Below are positions 1 to 7,550 of a stretch of DNA of 32,881 nt, in pieces (the first letter of the stretch is position 1; every line of letters begins with the position of its first letter). This DNA is from Myxococcota bacterium. GTDB taxonomy: Bacteria; Myxococcota; XYA12-FULL-58-9; JASMKV01. The notes under the pieces are model-generated. The model saw only the letters and a program-made list of their open reading frames with translations. It was not told where the DNA came from and made no database searches. The position numbers and the translations under genes are program-made. The stretch is taken from NCBI GenBank assembly GCA_030749035.1, contig JASMKV010000006.1, positions 1 through 32,881 on the forward strand, given 5' to 3'.

Positions 1-112
1 TCTCCGGTTCAAAGCCTGCTAGGCAGCTTCCCGAAGCTTATCGCAGCCGTCCACGTCCTTCATCGCTCGCTAACGCCAAGGCATCCGCCGTATGCCCTTT
101 ATAGCTTAAACC
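1..112 (-). rRNA. rrl: 23S ribosomal RNA, 5' end (partial)
   Basis: Read on the minus strand, this is the conserved 5' end of 23S rRNA. It begins with GGTTTAAGC and continues through the hallmark blocks GGATGCCTTGGC and GCGATGAAGGACGTG, which are nearly invariant in bacteria. The rest of the gene continues off the left edge. It follows tRNA-Ile and tRNA-Ala in the usual spacer order. The exact mature 5' end is placed by analogy with other bacteria. Confidence 0.95.
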
Positions 113-415
113 ACATTTTCTTTTGAAAATACGATTAAAGCCAGGGTTGATTATATAGCAGTTCACCTTGATCTATTTAGATCATCTATCTAATTTTATT
201 ATATTTTTTTCACCTTGTTTGATGGTGAGATGACCTCGACAAAAATAATATTTTTGTTGAGGTTCCCAAAATTGAAGTTCAGCAATTAATATCTTAATTA
301 ATAAGAATAAATTACAAACTTTTTTTACTAGAATTCAATTGTCAAAGAACATGCTTACAGCCTTTTTTAAACGGCCTAAGACTCAAATCTTTATATCTTT
401 AATGCGCTTTTTAGA
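113..415 (-). other. Transcribed spacer between tRNA-Ala and 23S rRNA
   Basis: This is an AT-rich stretch of about 300 bases with no credible coding region. It separates tRNA-Ala from the 23S 5' end and should be part of the precursor transcript. The only recognisable element is a boxA-like antitermination sequence at 351-342. The pairing partner for a 23S processing stalk would lie beyond the window, so it cannot be tested here. Confidence 0.75.
342..351 (-). promoter_or_regulatory. boxA-like antitermination element in the rRNA spacer
   Basis: On the minus strand the sequence reads TGTTCTTTGA, followed by CAATTGAA. This is the usual form of the spacer boxA ahead of 23S, which recruits NusB/S10 antitermination factors. 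An almost identical element (TGTTCTTTGG) lies ahead of tRNA-Ile at 665-656. Confidence 0.6.
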
Positions 416-491
416 TGGTGGAGCCGAAGGGGATCGAACCCTCGACCTCAGGCTTGCAAAGCCCGCGCTCTCCCAGCTGAGCTACGGCCCC
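416..491 (-). tRNA. tRNA-Ala (anticodon UGC)
   Basis: The minus strand folds as a complete 76-nt cloverleaf. The acceptor GGGGCCG pairs with CGGCTCC, the D-arm contains AGCTCAGCTGGGAGAGC, the anticodon loop is TTTGCAA with anticodon TGC, and the T-arm contains GGTTCGATCC. CCA is encoded at the 3' end. It is the second tRNA of an rRNA spacer-type Ile-Ala pair. Confidence 0.97.
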
Positions 492-538
492 ATCGAGCCA
501 TGCACTGGGGTTAAGTTTGGATGCGTTGCCTGCCCTTA

Positions 539-615
<77 letters not shown>

Positions 616-655
616 GTACCCAAGAATTAACCGCACTCGGCGCATTATAAATTTT

Positions 656-665
656 CCAAAGAACA
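656..665 (-). promoter_or_regulatory. boxA-like element in the leader ahead of tRNA-Ile
   Basis: The minus strand reads TGTTCTTTGG followed by AAAATTTA, matching the spacer boxA at 351-342 in nine of ten bases. boxA normally sits in the leader ahead of 16S. Here it sits about 40 nt ahead of tRNA-Ile, which fits an antiterminated transcript that starts directly with the tRNAs. Confidence 0.5.
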
Positions 666-699
666 CACGGAACCTTGAGGTCCCGTTCGAGGAGGCGCT

Positions 700-727
700 A
701 TTAACCAAAAGCGCATCATAAGGTCAA
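700..727 (-). promoter_or_regulatory. Candidate promoter of the tRNA-Ile/tRNA-Ala/23S unit
   Basis: On the minus strand a -35-like TTGACC (727-722) is followed after 16 nt by a -10-like GTTAAT (705-700). A GC-rich discriminator, AGCGCCTCC, comes next, as is common at stringently controlled stable-RNA promoters. A start near 693 would give a leader of about 75-80 nt containing the boxA. The region 616-944 holds no gene. A perfect TATAAT at 649-644 is an alternative -10, but it has a poor -35 and lies within the boxA-containing leader. Confidence 0.4.
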
Positions 728-944
728 CTAAAAAATAAGGTTTTTGTGCGAAAGAGAATAAAAAAGTCACATTTGTTCAACCATACGATCGGTGCCACAC
801 TTGCAGAATAATGTGGATCCGATAAAAACTCGGCAAACCCCTTAAAAACACTGATTTTCCATAGGATTAACATGGGCTTAGGCCGGTGACTTCTTTTGCT
901 TGAAATATTGTGTCCAGGGCCTTGCCGATGATATGCTTGACCGC

Positions 945-1592
945 ATGAAAACGATTCTTAGCATAGCATTGGTACTCACCATAAGCGGCTGTTCGACGGC
1001 TGAGCTTATTTACATTGACGACATACGTCCACACGCTGGCAGCCACGATGCCACAAGCAGTGAAAGCGAAACCTATCTCTACGATGTTGACGCCTACGCC
1101 GACACTTGCTGCACCATCGATGAGGATACTGGTCTTCCCAAAGCCTGTGTGAACCTGCCCGTCTTTAATCATCGCGCCACTGTCACCTTCGTCAATGACA
1201 CTCCGCTGCCCGAAAACACGACGAATTCCAATTACGGTACGGCCACAATCCAGAATATGGATATCGAATATACCTCCAATCAAGATGGCCCCGACCTGCC
1301 CAAACTAAGTGCTGCGATAGACACAAAGATTCCTGCCGGCACACCAACCCCTGTCTTGACTGATTTGTTCAACAATCAAACGAAGAAATATTTTCGCGAA
1401 CTCAATGAAGCCCTAGGCGATAACAAAGTAACCGCTGCACAAAGCTATACAGCGAAATATATATTCACGGGCACGAATGATTTAAAAATCAAGGGACATG
1501 TCGTTTTCAATATTGGCGATTATAACAGCTGCTCATCAGATTACCCGATTTCATTTAGTGCCTATGGCAACTCGCTGGTAAGTGGTGAATAA
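945..1592 (+). CDS. Hypothetical lipoprotein (215 aa)
   Basis: The frame is open from a TTG at 900, but ATG 945 is preferred. It gives a clean lipoprotein signal peptide: a K2 positive end, a hydrophobic core and a lipobox ending ISGC with C16 as the lipidated residue. The mature part is about 200 residues with several Cys (an adjacent CC pair, a later CSSD) and looks beta-rich and hydrophilic. No family is recognised. No strong ribosome binding site is seen. It is divergent from the rRNA unit and 69 nt ahead of the kinase gene. It is predicted to be tethered to the envelope; its function is unknown. Confidence 0.75.
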   Translation: MKTILSIALVLTISGCSTAELIYIDDIRPHAGSHDATSSESETYLYDVDAYADTCCTIDEDTGLPKACVNLPVFNHRATVTFVNDTPLPENTTNSNYGTATIQNMDIEYTSNQDGPDLPKLSAAIDTKIPAGTPTPVLTDLFNNQTKKYFRELNEALGDNKVTAAQSYTAKYIFTGTNDLKIKGHVVFNIGDYNSCSSDYPISFSAYGNSLVSGE

Positions 1593-1602
1593 TGTACGCA
1601 AA

Positions 1603-1616
1603 CCCTTGCGCAAGGG
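1603..1616. repeat. Perfect 14-bp palindrome CCCTTGCGCAAGGG
   Basis: A perfect two-fold palindrome lies 10 nt after the lipoprotein stop and 46 nt before the kinase ATG. It has no U-tract, so it is not a standard intrinsic terminator. It could be an operator for the kinase gene or a short hairpin. It could also be chance. Confidence 0.3.
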
Positions 1617-1661
1617 AACGATAGCCGCCTAAGAGATGTATACCTCCTGAAGGAATAAACC

Positions 1662-3194
1662 ATGCGCGTTGTACTCGGACCCATGCTTAGCCAAGGCGGT
1701 ATGGCCGAGCTCTACCTGGCCACGCGCCATGGCCCCAAGGGTTTTGAGCGCCGCTTTGTTGTCAAACGTATCCTGCCGCAGCATTCACGTGATCCGGTTT
1801 TCGTAAAGCGACTCATACGCGAAGCCACCATTGCCGCGAATCTCGACCATCCCAACATCATCGACACCATCGAGCTTTCAGAAAAGAATGGCGAGTATTT
1901 CATTGTGATGGAATACTTAAGCGGAAAAAATCTTTCCGAAATTCTCGACTCATTACGCTTGCGCACCGATAGCCTCGTCCCACAAATTGCCGCACATATC
2001 GTTTACCAAGTCGCAGATGCTTTGGTTTACCTGCATGAACAGCGCGATAAGAATGGTAAGAACAGAGGCCTCACGCATCGGGATATTTGTCCAGCCAATA
2101 TTATGGTGACAAGAAATGGCGCCATTAAACTCATTGATTTTGGCATCTCTAAAGAAATGGACAGCGAACCCATCACACTTAACGGTAAAACATTGGGTAC
2201 CCCCGCGTTCATTTCACCACAAAGAGCCTTTGGCCACGACATCGATCAACGTGAAGACATCTATGGCTTAGGCGCGGTCTTCTATGCGATTCTGGTCGGC
2301 GAAGCCCCTTTTAACCAAAAGGATTACATCGATAACCCCAACCTTAGTGAACGCATCGGCAAAAGTGATCTTTTTAGTGTCTTCCCACCCACAATGGATT
2401 TACCGCGCAAAGTACAGCAGATCATCAAAACATCAACAGCGGGAGAGCCTGCAAAGCGTTATAACGACATGCGTGCGATGCATAGCGCGCTACGAGATTA
2501 TTTAAATACCGAACCCATCGTCAACAGCAGCATTTTGACCAAATTCATGACCGACCTTTTTGGAACCGAGCGCATCGAAACAAGTCATGTCGGCCCCGCA
2601 CCCATTGCGCACGCCAAATCAGAGGACTTTATTGAACTCACACCGATTGTGAGCCGCATTCATCCACGCGTGAGCGCCCCCAATACACAGAAAGCAAAGG
2701 GGCTCACCGGGCCCATGGCCGTGCTTACTCTTCTCCTTATCCTTTTTGTCGGCGTGAGTGCTTTTTATATTAAACTAAAGCTCTTTCCTGAGTCCACGCC
2801 CCCACAAGAAACGAGCGTCCAAAGAGTCACCAAAGTCTCTCCCAAAGCGGATCCTATTGTAGAAGAAAAATCACCGCAGCCTGCACCCCAAGAGCCCATT
2901 AAGACACCGCCACAAAAGCCAAAAGATTTACGCCCTAAAACGCCCCCAAAGGTAAAAGAAGTCGAGGCGGCTCAGCCCGAACCCCCAACAACAATCAAAA
3001 CTGGAACGCTTGTTGTGCGATGCGAAAGCTGGGGCTGGATCCACCTTGATGGTAAAGCCATAGGAACCTGCCCCATTAACGGCAAAGTGCTCCCCACGGG
3101 TAAACATGTTGTCGAGCTCAGAGATGATTTTGGCAATATAAAGCAAAACATCAACATTAAAGAAGGTAAGACATCTGTCGTTGATTTTCGATAG
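1662..3194 (+). CDS. Membrane-anchored Ser/Thr protein kinase with C-terminal PEGA domain
   Basis: This Hanks-type kinase carries all core motifs. The glycine loop is SQGGMAELYLA (about 10-20), the ATP lysine is K35 (VVKR), the alpha-C glutamate is E54, the catalytic loop is HRDICPANI (139-147), the Mg motif is DFG (159-161), and the activation segment is GTPAFISPQ in place of APE. The kinase domain runs to about residue 285. A juxtamembrane linker, one transmembrane helix at about 348-370, a Pro/Lys-rich spacer and a PEGA-type beta domain (about 447-510) follow. The kinase therefore faces the cytoplasm and the PEGA domain lies outside. A good AAGGA site precedes ATG 1662. It is first in a plus-strand run with the rhomboid, subtilase and FKBP genes. 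The substrate is unknown. Confidence 0.93.
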   Translation: MRVVLGPMLSQGGMAELYLATRHGPKGFERRFVVKRILPQHSRDPVFVKRLIREATIAANLDHPNIIDTIELSEKNGEYFIVMEYLSGKNLSEILDSLRLRTDSLVPQIAAHIVYQVADALVYLHEQRDKNGKNRGLTHRDICPANIMVTRNGAIKLIDFGISKEMDSEPITLNGKTLGTPAFISPQRAFGHDIDQREDIYGLGAVFYAILVGEAPFNQKDYIDNPNLSERIGKSDLFSVFPPTMDLPRKVQQIIKTSTAGEPAKRYNDMRAMHSALRDYLNTEPIVNSSILTKFMTDLFGTERIETSHVGPAPIAHAKSEDFIELTPIVSRIHPRVSAPNTQKAKGLTGPMAVLTLLLILFVGVSAFYIKLKLFPESTPPQETSVQRVTKVSPKADPIVEEKSPQPAPQEPIKTPPQKPKDLRPKTPPKVKEVEAAQPEPPTTIKTGTLVVRCESWGWIHLDGKAIGTCPINGKVLPTGKHVVELRDDFGNIKQNINIKEGKTSVVDFR

Positions 3195-3235
3195 TCCTTG
3201 GCAAAAACCATATCGCACAGTTTAAAAAGGATAGG

Positions 3236-4492
3236 ATGAATTTTCCTTTACAAAAAATAGCGGGCCACGGAACCTCCTACTTTAGACCCGATTCAAATGG
3301 TTTTTTTGGCCCCAACAAGGCCGACCGATCCAGGATTTTCCAAAAGGATTTTCATCTTGGACGCATCCCGTGGCTTACACTAAGCCTTATCGTTTTGCTT
3401 TCTGGAGTTTACATTTTTTGGCAAGGCGCGGGTCAGCAAAGTCTTGAGCAATTGCTGCGCTCAGGGGCCCGTCACCCGGTTTTACTCTTTGAAGCCGGAG
3501 AATGGTGGCGACTCTTTTCTGCAAATTTCATTCACATGTCCACATGGCACTTGATACTTAATCTGATCTTTCTACTCAACCTTGGCGGCCCTGCAGAGTC
3601 TATCTTTCATCGTCGGGACTACGCTCTTTTGCTTACAGGATCAGCCTGTATTTCTTCACTGATCTCGGTGTGCATCGAATCACAAATATCCTGTGGTGCA
3701 AGCGGCACCATTTTTGGTATTTGGGGTGGATGCAGTGTTTTTGGCATCCGCTATCGCGACTTTTTGCCCTTACGTTACAAGCGTTATTTTATTGGCACGG
3801 TTATCCCTTATGCCCTTGTTGCACTCTATATGGGGTTCTCTTTTCCCGGCGTTGACAACTGGGCGCATCTAGGTGGCCTATGCAGCGGCATTGTTTTGGC
3901 GCTCAATTTCAAACCACGCATTCTTGGCTATGACAAAAGTCAACGTTCAGTCATGGTGATGGTATGTCTTTGCTTAGCCTGTGTTTTGGCGCAAGCCGCA
4001 ACCCCTTCCTATGTACCACTGACACCAAAAAAACTTATTCAAAACCCGGCAACATCAATATTGATCCCGCGACACTGGAACAAGTCATACGAAAAACACA
4101 ATGTGCAAATGCAAAGCTTTGCTTATCATAACGCGTTGGGCGCAGGGGTTGGCTTCGAATATAAAGACAGCACTTCGACGCAGGGTTTAGAACAGGTTGT
4201 GAAACAATTTATATCGACAGAGTTAGAAAACTATCTCACCTACCAAAACATCATCGGCATTGCCATTGAGGAAAGTGACATCACCACACCAGAGGGTCTA
4301 AAGTTAAAAAGTCTCTCCACAAGAACGAGGGAGGACCAAACCATTAATCGCCGCGATTATTATCTTGGCCTATCCAACAACAAGCGCATCATCATCAGTT
4401 TTCAAGCCCCCGATTGGTTGTGGGCGACCTACGAACCAACATTTCAACGCATCGTCAATAATCTGCGCACAGGCCGCACCATCGAGGAATAA
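3236..4492 (+). CDS. Rhomboid-family intramembrane serine protease with C-terminal soluble domain
   Basis: Rhomboids cleave transmembrane substrates inside the bilayer using a Ser-His dyad. Here the dyad is S156 in GASGTIFG and H211 in NWAHLGG. The upstream signature HMSTWHLILN gives the conserved H-x(4)-H-x(3)-N helix. The N-terminal 45 residues are cytoplasmic-looking, followed by the six-helix core to about residue 225. One more hydrophobic helix comes at about 238-255. A soluble C-terminal domain of about 160 residues has no recognised family and is unusual for a minimal bacterial rhomboid. AAAAAGGATAGG immediately precedes the ATG. The stop is 5 nt from the subtilase start, so the two genes are likely co-translated. 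Confidence 0.92.
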   Translation: MNFPLQKIAGHGTSYFRPDSNGFFGPNKADRSRIFQKDFHLGRIPWLTLSLIVLLSGVYIFWQGAGQQSLEQLLRSGARHPVLLFEAGEWWRLFSANFIHMSTWHLILNLIFLLNLGGPAESIFHRRDYALLLTGSACISSLISVCIESQISCGASGTIFGIWGGCSVFGIRYRDFLPLRYKRYFIGTVIPYALVALYMGFSFPGVDNWAHLGGLCSGIVLALNFKPRILGYDKSQRSVMVMVCLCLACVLAQAATPSYVPLTPKKLIQNPATSILIPRHWNKSYEKHNVQMQSFAYHNALGAGVGFEYKDSTSTQGLEQVVKQFISTELENYLTYQNIIGIAIEESDITTPEGLKLKSLSTRTREDQTINRRDYYLGLSNNKRIIISFQAPDWLWATYEPTFQRIVNNLRTGRTIEE

Positions 4493-4497
4493 AGGCC

Positions 4498-6588
4498 ATG
4501 GGACTTGTCTCGCTTTTCATTCTTCTAGGCACCTTAAGTTCCCCAGAGCGTGTCATCATTGGACTTAATGCGCAGGATTTGCGACACACGCAAGAGCAGG
4601 CCCGGATCAAAGAGCTTCTCTATGTGCTTGATGGGCAATGGGTGACAACCCTGCCTTACGCCCTGGTGGTGGACGTTCAACATGCCCAAAACGCCATACG
4701 CACACTTAAACAAAGATCAGACGTTAAATGGATTGAAATCGAACAAAGTATTCCTGTGCAAGTCAAAAGCACACCCAACGATCCTTACTATACACAACAG
4801 TGGTATTATTCCCCTGTCAACAACGACGTTCATATTCATATTGATTCCCACTGGGAGAACATTTTAAGCAGTGCGTGGCCCAATGAGACAAGCCTGATCG
4901 CTGTCTTTGATGATGGTTTCGACTTAGCGCATCCCGATTTAATCAATCGATTTATAAACAGTGGACAGAACTTTTCAAGCGATGTGGAACTCGACGATGC
5001 CAGCGCCCAAATCCACGACAATCACGGTACCCAAACCGCTGGCGTCATTGCCGCCGAAGGCAACAACAACATCGGCTTGGTCGGTGTCTGCCCTGGATGC
5101 AAACTTTTACCCATTCGTCTCATTGGCAACGGTGGCAGCGAAGAAGTCTTTACCACAGGCAGCGCGACCGCTGAAGCACTTGTCTGGGCTGTCGATCAAG
5201 GCGCGGCCATACTCAACAACAGCTGGGGCCCACCGGACAGTTCCGGTTTAGATCCGCTTGCAGATTCGGAGATATGGGCACTTCCCCAAGTTGTCCGCGA
5301 GGCCTTTGCCTACGCGCTTAAAGAAGGACGCGGCGGCCTTGGTGCTGTGATTGTCTGGTCAGCGGGTAATGGTGCTGAACCCATTGCCTATGACGGCTTC
5401 GCCAGCGCGCCGGAAGTCTTTTCCGTCGGCGCACTGAGCCAAGCTGGGCAACTGTCCTACTATTCTGATTATGGTCCAGCCATCGATCTTGTCGCCCCAT
5501 CAAGCAGTGGCAGCCAATGGGGCAAAGTCGTGACCACTGATCGACAAGGCACAAGCGGTGTCGAGAGCGGTGACTACAATACCGACTACGGCGGCACCAG
5601 TGCCGCCACCGCCATGGTCTCAGGCGCCACCGCCTTAATCGTCGCCGCCTACCCGCATCTTAGCGCCGCCCAAATCATGGAATCCTTGACACAAAGTGCG
5701 CAGCCTATCGACGAAGAAAATGCTTATTACGATGACACAGGACAATCACACTACTATGGGCATGGCCTTCTGGATATTGCCGCAGCATTGAGTTGGGCCG
5801 CCAGCTACACCGATGGATGCACGCTCAGTCTTGAAGCTTGCGGCAACGAACAAGACGACAACTGCAACGGCATCATCGACGACATCGAACAATGCACCTC
5901 TTGCGTGCCCGATCAGCAAAGCGAAATCTGCGATGGCAAAGACAACAACTGCAATGGCTTTGTCGATGAACATTTTGTCTGCAGTGATCTCGACAAACCC
6001 ACCTGCGCCCCTTGTACAAACTCTAATCAGTGTCTCCTTGGCAGCTTGTGTCGCAGCGCTGAGGACTTTGGCGGCACCTGGTGTTTCCCGGAATGTGAAG
6101 AGGATATCGAATGCCAGGATAATTTTGTTTGCCAAAACAACTTATGTCAGCCGCCATCGCCTTCGGGCTTTGCCGCATGCCTGAGTTATTTATATTGTCA
6201 CCAGGAAGAAACCTGTGATGGCCATGACAACGATTGTAATGGCCTCATTGATGATATCGATGCCACATCGTTAGCCAATTTATCACAAAGCACCTGCGGC
6301 GGCTCCGGACTCTGCGCCTTCGATGTGCCCTTTTGTATCGACGGTACTTGGCAATGTGAACGCCACGAATATTGGCAGGAAAAAGAAACCCGCTGCGATG
6401 GGCTGGATAACGATTGTGATGGACTTGTGGATGAACTTGCCTCTTGTACCACCAAGAATATTGTATCCCGACGGCCGAGTTCCTGTACAAGCACCAGCGG
6501 GCAAGACTTCTGGCTCATTTTTCTACTTTGGGGCCACATGCTGCTCATGGGCTCTACCAGACGGTGCTTAAAGCGTGATCGGTGCTAA
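4498..6588 (+). CDS. Subtilisin-like (S8) protease with MopE-type repeats and C-terminal membrane/sorting tail
   Basis: This exported serine endopeptidase has its catalytic triad as D138 (AVFDDGFD), H176 (NHGTQTAGV) and S368 (GGTSAATAMVSG), with the oxyanion region NNSWGP. A short hydrophobic N-terminus, probably a signal peptide, and a propeptide-like stretch precede the catalytic domain (about 110-435). After it come four Cys/Asp-rich repeats of the MopE putative metal-binding type, such as CDGKDNNCNGFVDE and CDGLDNDCDGLVDE, between about 445 and 650. The extreme C-terminus has a Cys, then a hydrophobic helix (WLIFLLWGHMLLMG), then an Arg/Lys-rich end. That layout resembles MYXO-CTERM or GlyGly-CTERM sorting tails. 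AAAGG overlapping the rhomboid stop acts as the binding site. Confidence 0.93.
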   Translation: MGLVSLFILLGTLSSPERVIIGLNAQDLRHTQEQARIKELLYVLDGQWVTTLPYALVVDVQHAQNAIRTLKQRSDVKWIEIEQSIPVQVKSTPNDPYYTQQWYYSPVNNDVHIHIDSHWENILSSAWPNETSLIAVFDDGFDLAHPDLINRFINSGQNFSSDVELDDASAQIHDNHGTQTAGVIAAEGNNNIGLVGVCPGCKLLPIRLIGNGGSEEVFTTGSATAEALVWAVDQGAAILNNSWGPPDSSGLDPLADSEIWALPQVVREAFAYALKEGRGGLGAVIVWSAGNGAEPIAYDGFASAPEVFSVGALSQAGQLSYYSDYGPAIDLVAPSSSGSQWGKVVTTDRQGTSGVESGDYNTDYGGTSAATAMVSGATALIVAAYPHLSAAQIMESLTQSAQPIDEENAYYDDTGQSHYYGHGLLDIAAALSWAASYTDGCTLSLEACGNEQDDNCNGIIDDIEQCTSCVPDQQSEICDGKDNNCNGFVDEHFVCSDLDKPTCAPCTNSNQCLLGSLCRSAEDFGGTWCFPECEEDIECQDNFVCQNNLCQPPSPSGFAACLSYLYCHQEETCDGHDNDCNGLIDDIDATSLANLSQSTCGGSGLCAFDVPFCIDGTWQCERHEYWQEKETRCDGLDNDCDGLVDELASCTTKNIVSRRPSSCTSTSGQDFWLIFLLWGHMLLMGSTRRCLKRDRC

Positions 6589-6641
6589 AACCATACCTTT
6601 TTGCTCGACTCCAGCCCACCTTTAAGTATAAACACGGCGCT

Positions 6642-7550
6642 ATGAAAACATTATTATCTTATATATCCGTACTGTCATTTATCCTCTGTCTCCATGCCTG
6701 CACCAAAGATGCGGAGACAAAAACCGCCGAAACAAGCGCAAAAAAAGAGGTTCAAACTGAAACTCCGAAAGCTGCTGCCACAAAGGCACCTGCGCCGACA
6801 CCACCGGCATCCATCCCAGCTCCAGCAGATGTTGCGGCAGCGCCTGCAGACGCTTTAAAAACGGCCTCTGGCTTAGCTTACAAAGTGCTGAGCAAAGGCA
6901 CTGGGACCAGCAAACCTAAAGCCGAAGATACGGTTGAAGTACATTACTCAGGCTGGACCACCGATGGGAAAATGTTTGATTCAAGCTTAACACGCGGCAA
7001 GCCGGCAAAATTCCCCCTCAACCGGGTGATCCCTGGTTGGACCGAAGGCCTCCAACTCATGGTCGCCGGTGAAAAGACCCGTTTTTGGATCCCCGTTGAA
7101 CTGGCCTACAACAATCGTCCCGGACGCCCTGCGGGCACACTCGTCTTTGATGTTGAGCTTTTAAGCATCACCGAAGCACCCAAACCGATTGCGGCACCGG
7201 CGGACGTCGCTGCGCCACCAAAAGATTCCAAAAAAACCGCCTCAGGTCTGCATTATAAGGTCCTGGCGAAAGGCAAGAGCGACAAAAAGCCGAAAGCCAC
7301 CGACCGCGTAGAAGTTCATTATTCAGGCTGGACAACAGACGGTAAGATGTTTGACAGCTCAGTCATGCGCGGGCAGACCGCCACCTTTCCCTTGAATGGT
7401 GTCATCAAAGGCTGGACCGAAGGTCTACAACTGATGAGCGAGGGTGAAAAAGCGCGCCTTTGGATCCCTGCAGAACTTGCCTACGGCAATCGTCCTGGGC
7501 GACCAGCAGGTATGTTGGTGTTCGACGTCGAACTCGTCGGCATCAAGTAG
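6642..7550 (+). CDS. Lipoprotein with two tandem FKBP-type peptidyl-prolyl isomerase domains
   Basis: The protein catalyses cis-trans isomerisation of X-Pro bonds and is probably a folding factor at the envelope. ATG 6642 is chosen over the upstream GTG at 6582 because it gives a lipoprotein signal with lipobox LHAC (C20). A disordered Lys/Ala/Pro linker follows, then two full FKBP domains of about 105 residues each, at about 72-176 and 192-302. Both contain VEVHYSGWTTDGKMFDSS, the GWTEGLQLM segment and RPGRPAG-LVFDVEL. The second has the usual AYG while the first has AYN. The near-identity shows an internal duplication. It lies 53 nt after the subtilase. Its 3' end overlaps the convergent regulator gene by 8 nt. 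Confidence 0.93.
   Translation: MKTLLSYISVLSFILCLHACTKDAETKTAETSAKKEVQTETPKAAATKAPAPTPPASIPAPADVAAAPADALKTASGLAYKVLSKGTGTSKPKAEDTVEVHYSGWTTDGKMFDSSLTRGKPAKFPLNRVIPGWTEGLQLMVAGEKTRFWIPVELAYNNRPGRPAGTLVFDVELLSITEAPKPIAAPADVAAPPKDSKKTASGLHYKVLAKGKSDKKPKATDRVEVHYSGWTTDGKMFDSSVMRGQTATFPLNGVIKGWTEGLQLMSEGEKARLWIPAELAYGNRPGRPAGMLVFDVELVGIK

Noticed and set aside
644-649. Perfect TATAAT on the minus strand just upstream of tRNA-Ile, as the main promoter
   Set aside because: The -35 at the right distance (TTCCGT) is poor and the hexamer follows the boxA-like leader sequence. An upstream promoter that includes boxA fits better, although this cannot be excluded.
900-944. Longer start (TTG 900) for the first lipoprotein
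   Set aside because: It adds 15 residues before a textbook lipoprotein signal peptide that begins at ATG 945.
867-1283. 138-codon minus-strand frame
   Set aside because: Antisense to the lipoprotein gene, with no family features and no binding site.
6582-6641. GTG 6582 as start of the FKBP gene, overlapping the subtilase
   Set aside because: It would bury the lipoprotein signal peptide 20 residues inside the protein; ATG 6642 gives a proper signal and lipobox.
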